A stretch of DNA of 64,000 nt from Pedobacter cryoconitis (GTDB lineage Bacteria > Bacteroidota > Bacteroidia > Sphingobacteriales > Sphingobacteriaceae): the NCBI RefSeq assembly GCF_001590605.1, contig NZ_CP014504.1:2356001-2420000 (forward strand). Direction: 5' to 3'. A model generated the notes under the pieces. The model was not told the DNA's origin. It ran no database searches and saw nothing but the letters and a program-made list of their open reading frames with translations. Of this stretch, positions 42,115-51,693 are shown in pieces; position 1 is the first letter of the stretch, and the number at the start of each line of letters is the position of its first letter. The position numbers were made by a program, and so were the translations under genes.

Positions 42115-44832
42115 TTACCGGATTTCGAACTGATATTTACCAGATCCGGTTTCATAAACTTGGCTGATCTTTTTGCCATTATAATAAACAGCCTTATTTC
42201 CTGCTATTGGAAAAGAAATCGTTGAAGTGCTATTTGCAGGAATGGTCACGTCATATATAACTGCTTCCCCTTTTCTTTTCCACGAAGAAATGATTTTCCC
42301 ATACGGTCCATCATGGCTCGCTTCAAAATGCGTTAACCCTGTAACAAAATTTGGCGCCAGAATTACATTTTTAAATCCAGGCTGTTTCTCATCAACTTTA
42401 ATTCCTCCCAATCCTTTGAAAAACCAGCCACCGATCTCTCCAAACATCATATGGTTCAAAGAAATATCACGTTCTGCTTTAATATTCCAATTCTCATAAA
42501 GTGTCGTTGCCCCATTTACAATCCACCAACCCCAGGAAGGATAAGTATCCTGAGCCGCCAGTTTATAAGCAGTTTCTGCCTGCCCATGATCACTTAATGC
42601 ATTCAAAATTGCTTTAGCTCCTAAGACCCCAACATCCAGGTGCATCCCATCTGCTGCTACTCTTTTTGCCAGATTGGAAGCCACTTTATCCTGAAGCGCT
42701 GCAGGAACGATGCCCCACTGTAATGCAACACTTAATTCTGTTTGCAAACCACTACCATAAATCCCAGTCGATTGGTTCAGATATTTGTCATTGATTGCTT
42801 TCTTAATTTTATCAGCCAGCGCACTATAAAACTGAGCATCCTCGGTTTTGCCAAACAACTTTGCTGTTTTAGCCAGAATAGTCGCATCTACATAATAATA
42901 AACTGAAGAAGTATATTCTAGTGGCGAAGAAGACTTGACAGGAACCCAGTCCCCTCTGCCATAACTCGTTAATCCAGAAGGACTGATCTGAGTAACATAA
43001 TTTACATAGCTCTTGATATTGTCATAACAAGCTGCTAATAATTTAGAATCTCCGTAAAACTGGTAAATATCCCACGGAATAATAGCAATTGTACTCGTCC
43101 AGTCCGTTCCGTTTGCAGTACCATAACCCCAGCCACCAGTAGGAATGATATCAGGCAATACCCCATTGGGCTGCTGCTCATCCCGGTGGTCAGCAAGCCA
43201 TTTTTCATAAACAGTGATCCCGTCAAAATTATACAAACCTGTTTCTACAGCGAAATGTCCATCCCCGGTCCAGCCATTCTTTTCCCGCTGCGGACAATCC
43301 GTAGGGTAACCATATAAATTTGATAAGTATGAATTATTTGTTGCCCACCATAATTTATCAATCAAAGGATTAGAAGAACTGATCTGACCAGCTACCGGAA
43401 CATCACTATGCATAAAATATCCGGTAATACTTTCTTTAGTTAACGTTACAGGCTTACTGCTCACGACCTCCACGTATTGAAATCCTTTGTAGTTAAACCT
43501 GGCCATAAACTCCTCCTCCCCTTTTCCATTCAATATCAAAATATCTGTTTGAAAAGGATCTTTTTTATCTGCCGGGCGATGATAAACATCAATATTGGAG
43601 AGATCAAGGCGACCATCCGGATACAGTCTTTCCCCATGTTTGATTTGTATGACTGTCCCGCTTTGCCCTTTTACTTTAATCTTGCTGACCCCTGCAATAT
43701 TTCTGCCCAGGTCAAAAACATAAGTTGTATCGTTAAATTTCTTTACCGATATCGCCGGAATAGTTTCAATACTGCGGATAGGGTGCATAGCCTGGCTGAC
43801 TATATTCTTTGATGGTGCTGCACGCAAGGTAACCTCTCCCCATTTACTGGCGTCAAAATCTACCTTATTCCATCCGGGTTGTTCCAGACGCGCATCATAA
43901 TGTTCAGCAGTATAAATGCTGTTAAAAACCAGCGGCCCGCTATGTGTTTTCCAGCTGCCATCAGAAGTAACCGTTTCTTCAGACCCATCCTGATAAGTAA
44001 TCCGTAAATCCAGGCAAAATGCTGGCCTTGCCCGCCAAGGTGCTTTATCAAAATTCCACACCGCTAAAGACTGGTGATTATACCATCCATTTCCAAGTAA
44101 AACACCAATTGCATTTTTACCGGCCTGCAAATTGGCGGTTACATCGTAACTTACATATAAATTCCTTCTGTCAAAACGGGTATACATTGGGTCAAGACGA
44201 TGATTACCAACTTTTTTACCGTTCAGATAAAGTTCATATAAACCCGCTGCTGCGATATAAGCTCTGGCAGATTTTATCTTTTTCGGGCTTTCAAATACCT
44301 TTCTGAAATATGGCGCAGGTAAGGTATTCACCTCATTCCGGTCACTGATCCAGGTACCTTTCCAATTGGACATTTTTACCATTCCAGTTTCAAAACTGGC
44401 AATCCTGGCGGTTCCTGGTTTTCCATCTTTATCCCAAACTTCTACCTGCCAGAAATATTTGGTAAATGGTTTTAACACATCCCCATTATAAAGAAGTAAA
44501 GCGGCAGAAGAATTAACCTTTCCTGTGTTCCATACAATCTTTTTCTGCTGAAGTAAAGCCGATGAATCTGTCCCGACCATAACCCGGTAAGCAGTTTGCC
44601 TGGCTCCCTGGCACGTATCAGAAAGCAACCAGGAAAGCCTTGGTTTTGGTGCATCAATGCCCATCGGATTTACCAAATGTTCACATTGTAAGCCACCGGG
44701 CGATACAATTTCAGGAGTAAAAGGAGCCACAAAACTACCTGCAATGAATTTGGCACTTCCAAAAGCAAGAGGACTAAAACCAAAAATCAAAAACAGGGAA
44801 GAGCTAATACTTATTTTCTGGTAAAACTTCAT
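42115..44832 (-). CDS. GH78 alpha-L-rhamnosidase, second type
   Basis: 905 residues with an N-terminal signal (SLFLIFGFSPLAFGS). Domain order as in GH78: beta domains (CEHLVNPMGIDAPKPRLSWLL), jelly rolls, (alpha/alpha)6 barrel and C-terminal beta domain. Acid Glu517 in PTDCPQREKNGWTGDGHF and base Glu780 in TTLYENWN. The start overlaps the kinase stop as ATGA, so it is translated with the catabolic genes rather than with SusC/SusD. Releases L-rhamnose for RhaT. Distinct subgroup from the 34519 enzyme. Confidence 0.93.
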   Translation of the reverse strand: MKFYQKISISSSLFLIFGFSPLAFGSAKFIAGSFVAPFTPEIVSPGGLQCEHLVNPMGIDAPKPRLSWLLSDTCQGARQTAYRVMVGTDSSALLQQKKIVWNTGKVNSSAALLLYNGDVLKPFTKYFWQVEVWDKDGKPGTARIASFETGMVKMSNWKGTWISDRNEVNTLPAPYFRKVFESPKKIKSARAYIAAAGLYELYLNGKKVGNHRLDPMYTRFDRRNLYVSYDVTANLQAGKNAIGVLLGNGWYNHQSLAVWNFDKAPWRARPAFCLDLRITYQDGSEETVTSDGSWKTHSGPLVFNSIYTAEHYDARLEQPGWNKVDFDASKWGEVTLRAAPSKNIVSQAMHPIRSIETIPAISVKKFNDTTYVFDLGRNIAGVSKIKVKGQSGTVIQIKHGERLYPDGRLDLSNIDVYHRPADKKDPFQTDILILNGKGEEEFMARFNYKGFQYVEVVSSKPVTLTKESITGYFMHSDVPVAGQISSSNPLIDKLWWATNNSYLSNLYGYPTDCPQREKNGWTGDGHFAVETGLYNFDGITVYEKWLADHRDEQQPNGVLPDIIPTGGWGYGTANGTDWTSTIAIIPWDIYQFYGDSKLLAACYDNIKSYVNYVTQISPSGLTSYGRGDWVPVKSSSPLEYTSSVYYYVDATILAKTAKLFGKTEDAQFYSALADKIKKAINDKYLNQSTGIYGSGLQTELSVALQWGIVPAALQDKVASNLAKRVAADGMHLDVGVLGAKAILNALSDHGQAETAYKLAAQDTYPSWGWWIVNGATTLYENWNIKAERDISLNHMMFGEIGGWFFKGLGGIKVDEKQPGFKNVILAPNFVTGLTHFEASHDGPYGKIISSWKRKGEAVIYDVTIPANSTSTISFPIAGNKAVYYNGKKISQVYETGSGKYQFEIR

Positions 44833-46217
44833 AATTCGTGGTTCGTATGTGTTGTATAATATTTTAATTCAATTAAATCATTCGGAATCGGTTTTCTATT
44901 CCAGCATTGATGTACCGCCAGCGCTGTTCCAATGGCTGTAGCCTGTGCCATAGAGGCAGCGAAAACTTCTACATCAGGAAACAATAGCGCTAACATATTC
45001 ATATAGATTGTATTCTTGCTAAAACCACCATCAACAAAAATCCTTCTTACTTTTTTCGCATCCATCACTAAGCTGGAGGATGCCCTTTGTTGCAAAGCAA
45101 GATCCAGAATAAACTGGTGGTAAGCAACGGTATCAGTTGGGAAAGAAGAGAGGTCACGTGTAGAAAACGCAGACTCTTTGCTTAGCGGAACTTCCAGCTC
45201 TTTCCTTTCTTTCATCCCCTTCAGCAACTGATCAGTAATATTTGCCTCATATTTCATATGCCGGTAACGGCCAATATTTTGTTTAAAATGGGCCGCAATC
45301 CGTTTCACCTGCTGTTCATGCTCATAACCTGCAAAAATTCGGGAAGCTTTGACAGGTTTACCTTTATATTGCAAATAACAAAGACAATCCTGTGCCAGCT
45401 CTGCAGGTTTAAGTACCGAGTCGTTAAATGGATTCATTGTAATACACCAGGTTCCGGTAGAAATCAGGACAAACGGTTCATGAAAATTAATCAGATAGGG
45501 AATTAATGCCGCAGAACTATCATGCAACCCAATTCCTACCTGATATTGGTTACCTGGAAATTCTGAAGGAAATACTTGGTCAGCCGAAACTACAGGCGCC
45601 AGTTTCTGATCCAGCCCCTCTTTCTTCACCCAATCATGGTAGTCATTCCGTTTAAAATCCCAAAGCAGTGTGTGACAGCCGATACTCGTCAGGTCTGAAT
45701 ATTCAACACCAGAAACCAAATAACTCAGGTATTGAGGAAGATGTAGCGCATACCTGATTTGCTGATATAGTTCTGGCTTTTCTTTTTTAATACGATAGAA
45801 CTGCATTCCTGAATTAAGACTTCCTAAAACAGGGGATGCAGTAGCTGCAGAAACAGTTTCCTGCCCACCATAAGTCTCATAAAAACCAGCTTCCAATTCT
45901 TTAGGATAAGCTTTCAGATAATTATACAATGGGGCAAGCGGTTTTCCATAGGCATCAATATATACAAAACTGGCTCCATAAGTAGAAAAGTTAATTGCCT
46001 TAATTTCAAATTCCTTGCGCTTTAATATTTCACGCAAAGAATCAAAAACAGAAAGTCTTAAACTTTCCAGGTTTTCACACGGATCACCATCCTCATCATA
46101 CGTTTCTATAAAACGGGCCGAACGTTCAAATACTATTTTATAGTCTTCATCAAAGAGGAAAATCTTTTTATTAGTCTTTCCAACATCAAAAACGACAATG
46201 ACCGGAATTGCACTCAT
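44829..46217 (-). CDS. rhaB: Rhamnulokinase (FGGY family)
   Basis: 462 residues, cytoplasmic. The N-terminal ATPase half starts VIVVFDVGKTNKKIFLFDED (phosphate-1 loop with Asp-Gly-Lys-Thr) and the C-terminal half has IFVDGGFSKNTIYMNMLAL and TAIGTALAVHQ of the FGGY fold. Context fixes the substrate: it lies between rhamnose isomerase (1-base overlap, TAATG) and a rhamnosidase, so it should phosphorylate L-rhamnulose to rhamnulose-1-phosphate. The sequence is divergent from enteric RhaB, as usual in Bacteroidota. Confidence 0.85.
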   Translation of the reverse strand: MSAIPVIVVFDVGKTNKKIFLFDEDYKIVFERSARFIETYDEDGDPCENLESLRLSVFDSLREILKRKEFEIKAINFSTYGASFVYIDAYGKPLAPLYNYLKAYPKELEAGFYETYGGQETVSAATASPVLGSLNSGMQFYRIKKEKPELYQQIRYALHLPQYLSYLVSGVEYSDLTSIGCHTLLWDFKRNDYHDWVKKEGLDQKLAPVVSADQVFPSEFPGNQYQVGIGLHDSSAALIPYLINFHEPFVLISTGTWCITMNPFNDSVLKPAELAQDCLCYLQYKGKPVKASRIFAGYEHEQQVKRIAAHFKQNIGRYRHMKYEANITDQLLKGMKERKELEVPLSKESAFSTRDLSSFPTDTVAYHQFILDLALQQRASSSLVMDAKKVRRIFVDGGFSKNTIYMNMLALLFPDVEVFAASMAQATAIGTALAVHQCWNRKPIPNDLIELKYYTTHTNHEL

Positions 46218-47491
46218 TATAAACCTGTAGCTATGGTTTTCGCTCCCCTTGCTGCAATCAGCTTTTCTCTGACTTTTAAGGTGCGGTATAAGGCTAAAGG
46301 TTTAGCAGCGCCTCCGCTTCTTAACCTTGCTTCCTGTACAATCGCCCTGGCATCTGTCCGGAAAGCATATTGCAGAATTTCCTGGCACTTCACTGTATCA
46401 TTTTCCTGCTGCGCAACAGCCAGTGCTTCCTTATCCACTAATAAAGCTTGTGTATAGGCCAGCATAATTGCTTCTACAGATTGCAGCAAATCTTCCAAAG
46501 GATCTTTCACATTGTGCGAAGCATCAATCATCCAGCCTAAGCCTGTTGCGTGATCTATTCCTTTTGCATCCATACCTTCTATCAGTTCATTAAAAATAAG
46601 AAATAGCTGGTAAGGTTTCATACTTCCGGCAGTTAAATCATCATCTCCATACTTTGAATCATTGAAATGAAAACCACCCAGTTTGCCTTCCATGAGTAAA
46701 AGAGAGACAATCTGTTCAATATTCGCATTCGGCAAGTGATGTCCCAAGTCGACTAGCGTATAAGCCTTAGGGCCTAATTTATTAGCGAATAAAAGAGACT
46801 GTCCCCAATCTCCAACTGTAGTCGAATAAAAGTTGGGTTCAAAAGCTTTATATTCTACAAATAACTTCCATTTTTCTGGTAAAGCCGCATAAATTTCTTC
46901 CAGGCTTTCCAGGGTATTCTGAAAGGCTTTTCTGAAATTCAACTGTCCGGGAAAACAAGAACCATCTGCCAGCCAGACCGTTAATGCATCCGACCCAAAG
47001 GCAACCCCTTGACGGATCACTTCAATATTGTGTGCAATAGCCTGTTTGCGTACTGCTTTATTGACATGTTGTAAGGAACCGAATTTATAACTATGTGCCT
47101 GTCCGGGCTGATCTTGAAAAGTATTAGAGTTCATGGCATCAAAACGAAGCCCGTGGTGGTTAGCCAATCTCTTAACTCCTTCGTAATCCTCTGTTTTATC
47201 CCATGGGATATGCAATGAAACTGCGCCACTTGATTGATTCAATTGATGAATCAGCCCGATATCTTCTATTTTCTCTTCCAGACTACGCGGTTCTCCACCA
47301 CCAGAGAAGCGGCCAAAACGTGTTCCGCCAGTACCGAGTGCCCAGCTTGGAATCCCAATCTGGAATTGAATCAACTTAGAAATTATATTTTCAACTTGCG
47401 GATTTTCTGCTGCCGCAAAATCGAATCTGCGCTGATGTTCAGTTTCCAGCTCCTGGTTGTGCGCATCTATCTGATATTTTTCTATTTCCAT
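46217..47491 (-). CDS. rhaI: L-rhamnose isomerase (RhaI type)
   Basis: 424 residues from ATG 47491; a TTG at 47500 is rejected. It is the RhaI type known from Pseudomonas stutzeri rather than enteric RhaA: IGIPSWALGTGGTRFGRF near the N-terminus, KLFVEYKAFEPNFYSTTVGD with metal ligands Glu, LVDLGHHLPN and GGFHFNDSKYGDDDL. A TIM barrel using two Mn2+ ions converts L-rhamnose to L-rhamnulose in the cytoplasm. Between the aldolase gene (11 bases upstream) and the kinase gene. Confidence 0.92.
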   Translation of the reverse strand: MEIEKYQIDAHNQELETEHQRRFDFAAAENPQVENIISKLIQFQIGIPSWALGTGGTRFGRFSGGGEPRSLEEKIEDIGLIHQLNQSSGAVSLHIPWDKTEDYEGVKRLANHHGLRFDAMNSNTFQDQPGQAHSYKFGSLQHVNKAVRKQAIAHNIEVIRQGVAFGSDALTVWLADGSCFPGQLNFRKAFQNTLESLEEIYAALPEKWKLFVEYKAFEPNFYSTTVGDWGQSLLFANKLGPKAYTLVDLGHHLPNANIEQIVSLLLMEGKLGGFHFNDSKYGDDDLTAGSMKPYQLFLIFNELIEGMDAKGIDHATGLGWMIDASHNVKDPLEDLLQSVEAIMLAYTQALLVDKEALAVAQQENDTVKCQEILQYAFRTDARAIVQEARLRSGGAAKPLALYRTLKVREKLIAARGAKTIATGL

Positions 47492-47501
47492 TTTCTTCAA
47501 T

Positions 47502-49622
47502 TTATCTGACGAAAGCCATAGCTACGCCACCATCTACATTTAATACATTCCCGGTAGATTTATTTAAAAGTCCACCTACAAAAACTAAACAGGCATTTGC
47601 AATATCTTCTGGAAGGATAATCTTATCCAGCAATGTTCTTTTTGCATAAAAAGCAGGCAGTTCTTCTACTTTAATACCATAGGCTTTCGCCCGGCCTGCA
47701 GCCCAGTCCCCTTCCCATATTTTACTGTCTGAAATTACCGCATCCGGATTCACTACGTTCACTCTGATTTGATCTTTTCCTAATTCCGCAGCGTTTAATC
47801 TGCTCAGGTGAAGTTGTGCGGCTTTAGCCGATCCATATCCCGCATTGTTAGGCCCGGAAACTAACGCATTTTTGCTGACAATATTTAAGATATCACCACC
47901 AATTGCCTGTTTGCGCATCATTATTACAGCTGTTTGTGTGATTTTGAACTGCCCTTTAACTAATACATCATATAACAAATCCCAATCTTTTTCGGTATGC
48001 TCTTCGATGGGTTTGGAAATAGATAACCCCGCACAATTAACTACAATATCTACTCCGCCAAAAGCCAGCGCTGCCGTATCAAATGCTTGTTGAATAGCTT
48101 CATTTTTAGTGACATCCAGCAATGCGGTGGTATAAGCATCTTTCCCGAATAAATGACTAAATTCCTGAGCTGCTTGCGCTAAACGGCTGCTATCATTGTC
48201 ATTGATAATCACGACAGCCCCTTCTTCCACGAACTTTCTTGAAATTGCTTTGCCAATTCCTCCTGCACTGCCTGTAACCAGGGCAATTTTACCTGTTAAT
48301 GCTTTGGGCTTTGGCATTCTTTGCAGCTTTGCTTCTTCAAGCAGCCAGTATTCGATATTAAATGCCTCCTGACGTGGCAATGAAGTATAAGCGGAAATTG
48401 CTTCCGCTCCTTTCATCACGTTAATCGCATTGATGTAAAACTCTGCTGCAACGCGTGCAGTCTGTTTATCTTTGGAGAAAGAGAACAATCCAATTCCCGG
48501 ATAAAGAATAATAACAGGATTGGCATCACGCATCGCCGGACTATTTTCATGTTTACAAGTTTGGTAATAGTCGGCATACATTTCCCGGTAAGCTACAAAA
48601 GCCGGAGCAAGCAACGTTTTAAGCCCTTCGGCGTCCGAAAGATCCGCTTCTGCATCGAGGGTTAAAACCAGCGGACTGATTTTAGTCCGTAAAAAGTGAT
48701 CCGGGCAGCTTGTGCCTAATGGAGCAAGCCTTGCCAGGTCATTCGAGTTAATAAATTCCAGAACTCTTACATCATCTGTAAAATGTCCGATCATATGACG
48801 ATCAGCAGAACAGAATCCGCGTAAAATGGGTGCTAAAATTGCCGCCTGCTTTTCTCTTACTGATTGTTCAGGTGCAGCAATTTTCTGCCCCCCGAATGTT
48901 GGCCCCTTTTTCCCATAATTAGCTTCCAGATAATCTGCACAAATCTCTATGACTTCGAGTGTATTCAGGTAGCTTTCATAAGCCGTATCTCCCCAGGTGA
49001 ATAACCCATGAGATCCTAGCATAATCCCCCGGATCCCCGGATTTTCATCCAGACATTGTTTCAATTGCAAGCCCAGGTCAAACCCTGGCTTCTGCCAGTC
49101 TACCCAGCCAATTTTGCCTTTAAACAAATCTTGTGTAAGCTGCTTTCCATCTTTAGCTGCGGCAATCGCAATTGCCGCATCCGGATGCAAATGATCAATA
49201 TGTTTAAAAGGGAGAAATCCATGCAAAGGTGTATCTATTGAAGGTGCTTTGGAATTTAAATCATAAATGCAATGGTTAAAAAGCGCTACCATTTCATCCT
49301 CCTGAGCTAAACCTTTATAGATGTTTTTTAAAGCGCGCAGCCGGTCTACATATAATGCAGCCAAACCATTACGCTTTAAGGTACCAATATCTCCACCTGA
49401 ACCTTTAATCCACATGATTTCTGTCGTCTGACCAGTTAGCGGATCAATTGCATTTGCTTTGCAGGAAGTATTACCGCCACCATAGTTGGTGAGCCGTAAA
49501 TCTGCACCTAATAAATTTGAACGGTAAAGTAATAAGGCAACCTCATCTCCTGCTAACTTCGCAGCTTCTGTTTCATCCCATAAATAACTTACGTGTTTAA
49601 AACGGTCTCTTTCGTCGAACAT
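47502..49622 (-). CDS. Bifunctional rhamnulose-1-phosphate aldolase / lactaldehyde dehydrogenase
   Basis: 706 residues, a natural fusion. Residues about 1-430 are a class II aldolase (NYGGGNTSCKA, PSIDTPLHGFLPFKHIDHLHPDA with Zn-binding His, GIMLGSHGLFTWGD). Residues about 440-706 are a short-chain dehydrogenase with LVTGSAGGIGKAI nucleotide loop and YGSAKAAQ (Tyr-x3-Lys). It matches RhaEW-type enzymes that split rhamnulose-1-phosphate to DHAP and L-lactaldehyde and oxidise the latter to L-lactate. Located between rhaT and rhaI on the same strand. Confidence 0.92.
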   Translation of the reverse strand: MFDERDRFKHVSYLWDETEAAKLAGDEVALLLYRSNLLGADLRLTNYGGGNTSCKANAIDPLTGQTTEIMWIKGSGGDIGTLKRNGLAALYVDRLRALKNIYKGLAQEDEMVALFNHCIYDLNSKAPSIDTPLHGFLPFKHIDHLHPDAAIAIAAAKDGKQLTQDLFKGKIGWVDWQKPGFDLGLQLKQCLDENPGIRGIMLGSHGLFTWGDTAYESYLNTLEVIEICADYLEANYGKKGPTFGGQKIAAPEQSVREKQAAILAPILRGFCSADRHMIGHFTDDVRVLEFINSNDLARLAPLGTSCPDHFLRTKISPLVLTLDAEADLSDAEGLKTLLAPAFVAYREMYADYYQTCKHENSPAMRDANPVIILYPGIGLFSFSKDKQTARVAAEFYINAINVMKGAEAISAYTSLPRQEAFNIEYWLLEEAKLQRMPKPKALTGKIALVTGSAGGIGKAISRKFVEEGAVVIINDNDSSRLAQAAQEFSHLFGKDAYTTALLDVTKNEAIQQAFDTAALAFGGVDIVVNCAGLSISKPIEEHTEKDWDLLYDVLVKGQFKITQTAVIMMRKQAIGGDILNIVSKNALVSGPNNAGYGSAKAAQLHLSRLNAAELGKDQIRVNVVNPDAVISDSKIWEGDWAAGRAKAYGIKVEELPAFYAKRTLLDKIILPEDIANACLVFVGGLLNKSTGNVLNVDGGVAMAFVR

Positions 49623-49661
49623 AGTATAGAATATTTTTTACTGTTTAGAATTTTTTTATGA

Positions 49662-50738
49662 CTATTTAATTGAATTTCCATATCCCACAATCAGGATAGA
49701 AGCGATAATAAATACAATACCAACCAGGACAGTCCTGAATGTTTTCCGCGATACAGCTTTCCATTCATTGAGTACTAATCCCCAAACATTGGCGACCAGG
49801 ATAATAAAGGCCATATGCAGAATCCAGGAACTTGCGCCGTTGCCTAATTTACTTTCGCCCATTCCGTAAAAAAAGAATTGTAGAAACCAGGTAATTCCTG
49901 CCAGTGCAGAAAAAACATAGTTCTTCAGCAATGGCGTTTCTTTATTCGTATAATCTTTAAAGGTTTTATTCTTGGCGTTCAGCAGCATACACCAGATGAA
50001 ATTGGTCGTTAATCCCCCCCATAAAATCACGATATACGTTACATTATTTTGAAAAAGGAATTCTCCCTGCCCCGGATGCAGCGTTTTCCATAAGTGATTT
50101 GCCTCATGGGCCATGTCCTTTCCTGCATCAATACCAAAGGCGAAACAGGAACTGAGTATTCCTGAAATCATGGCAACTGTTAAACCTAATCCTATTTTGA
50201 ATTCTGCACTTTCTTTGGTTTGTTTTTGTGCGGTCAGGTCTTTTTCTTTCATCATCCCGGCTTTCCCGCAGATGACAATACCTACGATACAGACAATCAG
50301 CCCTATAATGACCAGCTGCCCCCATGGACTCGTTATAATTTCAGTAAAAGTATCTTTGCCGGCTTTCGGATAAAAATCATAATAAACTGAGGGCATCAAT
50401 GCACCAAATACAGAGCTCATGCCCAGGATAATAGAACTACCTAAAGAGACGCCAAGATACCGTACACCGAGACCAAAAGTAAGGCCTCCTATTCCCCATA
50501 ATATCCCAAAGAAATATGTTAAACCTATAATTGCAGCGCTGGTGTGTTTGATAATTTCAGCAAAATCAGGAATAGTTAAATAGGCTGCCAGAGGTGGCAC
50601 AATCAGCCAGGAAAAGATCCCGCCAACTATCCAATAGCTTTCCCAGGCCCAGCCTTTAACTTTTTTATAGGGGATATAAAAGCTACCAGAGGCGAAGCCC
50701 CCGATAAAATGGAATATAACTCCAAAGATGATCTGCAT
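49662..50738 (-). CDS. rhaT: L-rhamnose/proton symporter RhaT
   Basis: 358 residues with about ten transmembrane helices and the RhaT start GVIFHFIGGFASGSFYIPYKKVKGWAWESYW. LGVRYLGVSLGSSIILGMSSVFGALMP-like glycine helices and the C-terminal conserved WILHMAFIILVANVWGL fit the DMT-superfamily RhaT. Imports L-rhamnose across the inner membrane. First gene of the catabolic operon; 108 bases separate it from the HD-domain gene upstream, where its promoter should lie. Confidence 0.94.
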   Translation of the reverse strand: MQIIFGVIFHFIGGFASGSFYIPYKKVKGWAWESYWIVGGIFSWLIVPPLAAYLTIPDFAEIIKHTSAAIIGLTYFFGILWGIGGLTFGLGVRYLGVSLGSSIILGMSSVFGALMPSVYYDFYPKAGKDTFTEIITSPWGQLVIIGLIVCIVGIVICGKAGMMKEKDLTAQKQTKESAEFKIGLGLTVAMISGILSSCFAFGIDAGKDMAHEANHLWKTLHPGQGEFLFQNNVTYIVILWGGLTTNFIWCMLLNAKNKTFKDYTNKETPLLKNYVFSALAGITWFLQFFFYGMGESKLGNGASSWILHMAFIILVANVWGLVLNEWKAVSRKTFRTVLVGIVFIIASILIVGYGNSIK

Positions 50739-50846
50739 AAATTTATATATCTGGTTAGAATAATTAAGCGATAATACTGCTTTAAAATCAGCTAACTGTT
50801 ATTAACTGTCCTGCTCTACCCTAAATTTATGCAGAAATAACCAAGA

Positions 50847-51413
50847 TTATAAGTTCATCAAATAATTACGTATCATTTCTTTCATCAACTGGATTTCCTG
50901 AGCCAGCACTGGTTTATGCGCGTCCTTTCCTAAATCATCCCATTTCCGCAGCTTAACATACAGGGGCAAAAGTGGATCTTTTTCAAATTCGGCAGCTTCT
51001 TCGGCAGTCATTTTTCCTCCTTGAAATTCCAGCGTGATCTTACTCACTTCTGACAGGTCCTCATAATAGGCAGGTTCTGCATAAACAAGATATTTCTTGG
51101 CAACCACATGACTCGACACTAAATCGGCTATTCTTTGCGGAAAACCCAGATCCAGCAGGAATTTACCTCCCAGTTCATCATGATGCTGAGTTCCATAATT
51201 ATCCATCTTTTCATCACCTTCCAGAAAATGGCCTATATCATGTAAAAAAGCTGCAATGATTACTTCATCAGCTTCCCCTGTTTGTTGGGCGAGTTGCGCA
51301 CATTGTATCATATGCATCGTCATAGTCACGCTTTCACCATATTCCTCCCCTCCAAGGGTTTCATATAAGCCAAATATACGCTCCACTGTATCCTCTACCT
51401 GCTGTTGTTCCAT
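50847..51413 (-). CDS. HD-domain protein resembling PhnZ-type mixed-valent iron oxygenases
   Basis: 188 residues. HD motif in AAFLHDIGHFLEGDEK, further His in GTQHHDELGGKFL and SSHVVAKKYL. The N-terminal FGLYETLGGEEYGESVTMTMHM has the Tyr, Glu and His spacing of PhnZ/TmpB-type di-iron oxygenases that cleave C-P bonds, rather than that of plain HD hydrolases. No PhnY-like partner or other phosphonate gene is nearby, so the substrate is open. It is on the same strand as the rhamnose genes but the 108-base gap and function suggest a separate unit. Confidence 0.75.
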   Translation of the reverse strand: MEQQQVEDTVERIFGLYETLGGEEYGESVTMTMHMIQCAQLAQQTGEADEVIIAAFLHDIGHFLEGDEKMDNYGTQHHDELGGKFLLDLGFPQRIADLVSSHVVAKKYLVYAEPAYYEDLSEVSKITLEFQGGKMTAEEAAEFEKDPLLPLYVKLRKWDDLGKDAHKPVLAQEIQLMKEMIRNYLMNL

Positions 51414-51499
51414 ACTGATTCGCTTCTGAATGATAAAGCAGGCTAAAATTCAGCAATTCATATGAACAGAAATTAAATATTATGTTATCAATTAGCGCT

Positions 51500-51538
51500 A
51501 TAAAAAAAGCCCGATGAAAATGAATTCATCAGGCTTTT
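51500..51538 (-). terminator. Strong minus-strand terminator downstream of the tRNA-like region
   Basis: AAAAGCC-GATGA and TCATC-GGCTTTT arms around a short loop; on the minus strand seven T follow. The nearest minus-strand gene already has its own terminator at 51712-51752, so this one may end another minus-strand RNA from 51540-51710. Confidence 0.7.
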
Positions 51539-51637
51539 GCAATCGTATTATTAAGCTTTTGTTAAATCATCCTCCACCCCAATAAATCCTGAATACAGCG
51601 CTTATCTTTGCACCGAAGTACAAGTGCTACTTTCAAA

Positions 51638-51693
51638 CGCAGGGGGTTGAATTATGGCAGCACCAGAAGGTTCGATTCCTTCCTCTGCATCCA
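51638..51693 (+). ncRNA. tRNA-like element lacking an anticodon arm
   Basis: The 56 bases fold as acceptor CGCAGGG/CTCTGCA (first pair C-A mismatch, one G-U), D arm GTTG/CAGC with loop AATTATGG, a 4-nt link ACCA, T arm GAAGG/CCTTC with the canonical loop TTCGATT, and an encoded 3' TCCA. Only the anticodon arm and variable loop are missing. A C1-A72 mismatch is otherwise a mark of initiator tRNA. A TATCTTTG box lies 28 bases upstream. It could be a decayed initiator tRNA gene with an internal deletion or a deliberate tRNA mimic. Confidence 0.5.

Noticed and set aside
51638-51693. tmRNA tRNA-like domain
   Set aside because: In tmRNA the 5' and 3' halves are separated by a long tag-coding part or split in permuted order; here the halves are contiguous and no tag frame is seen.
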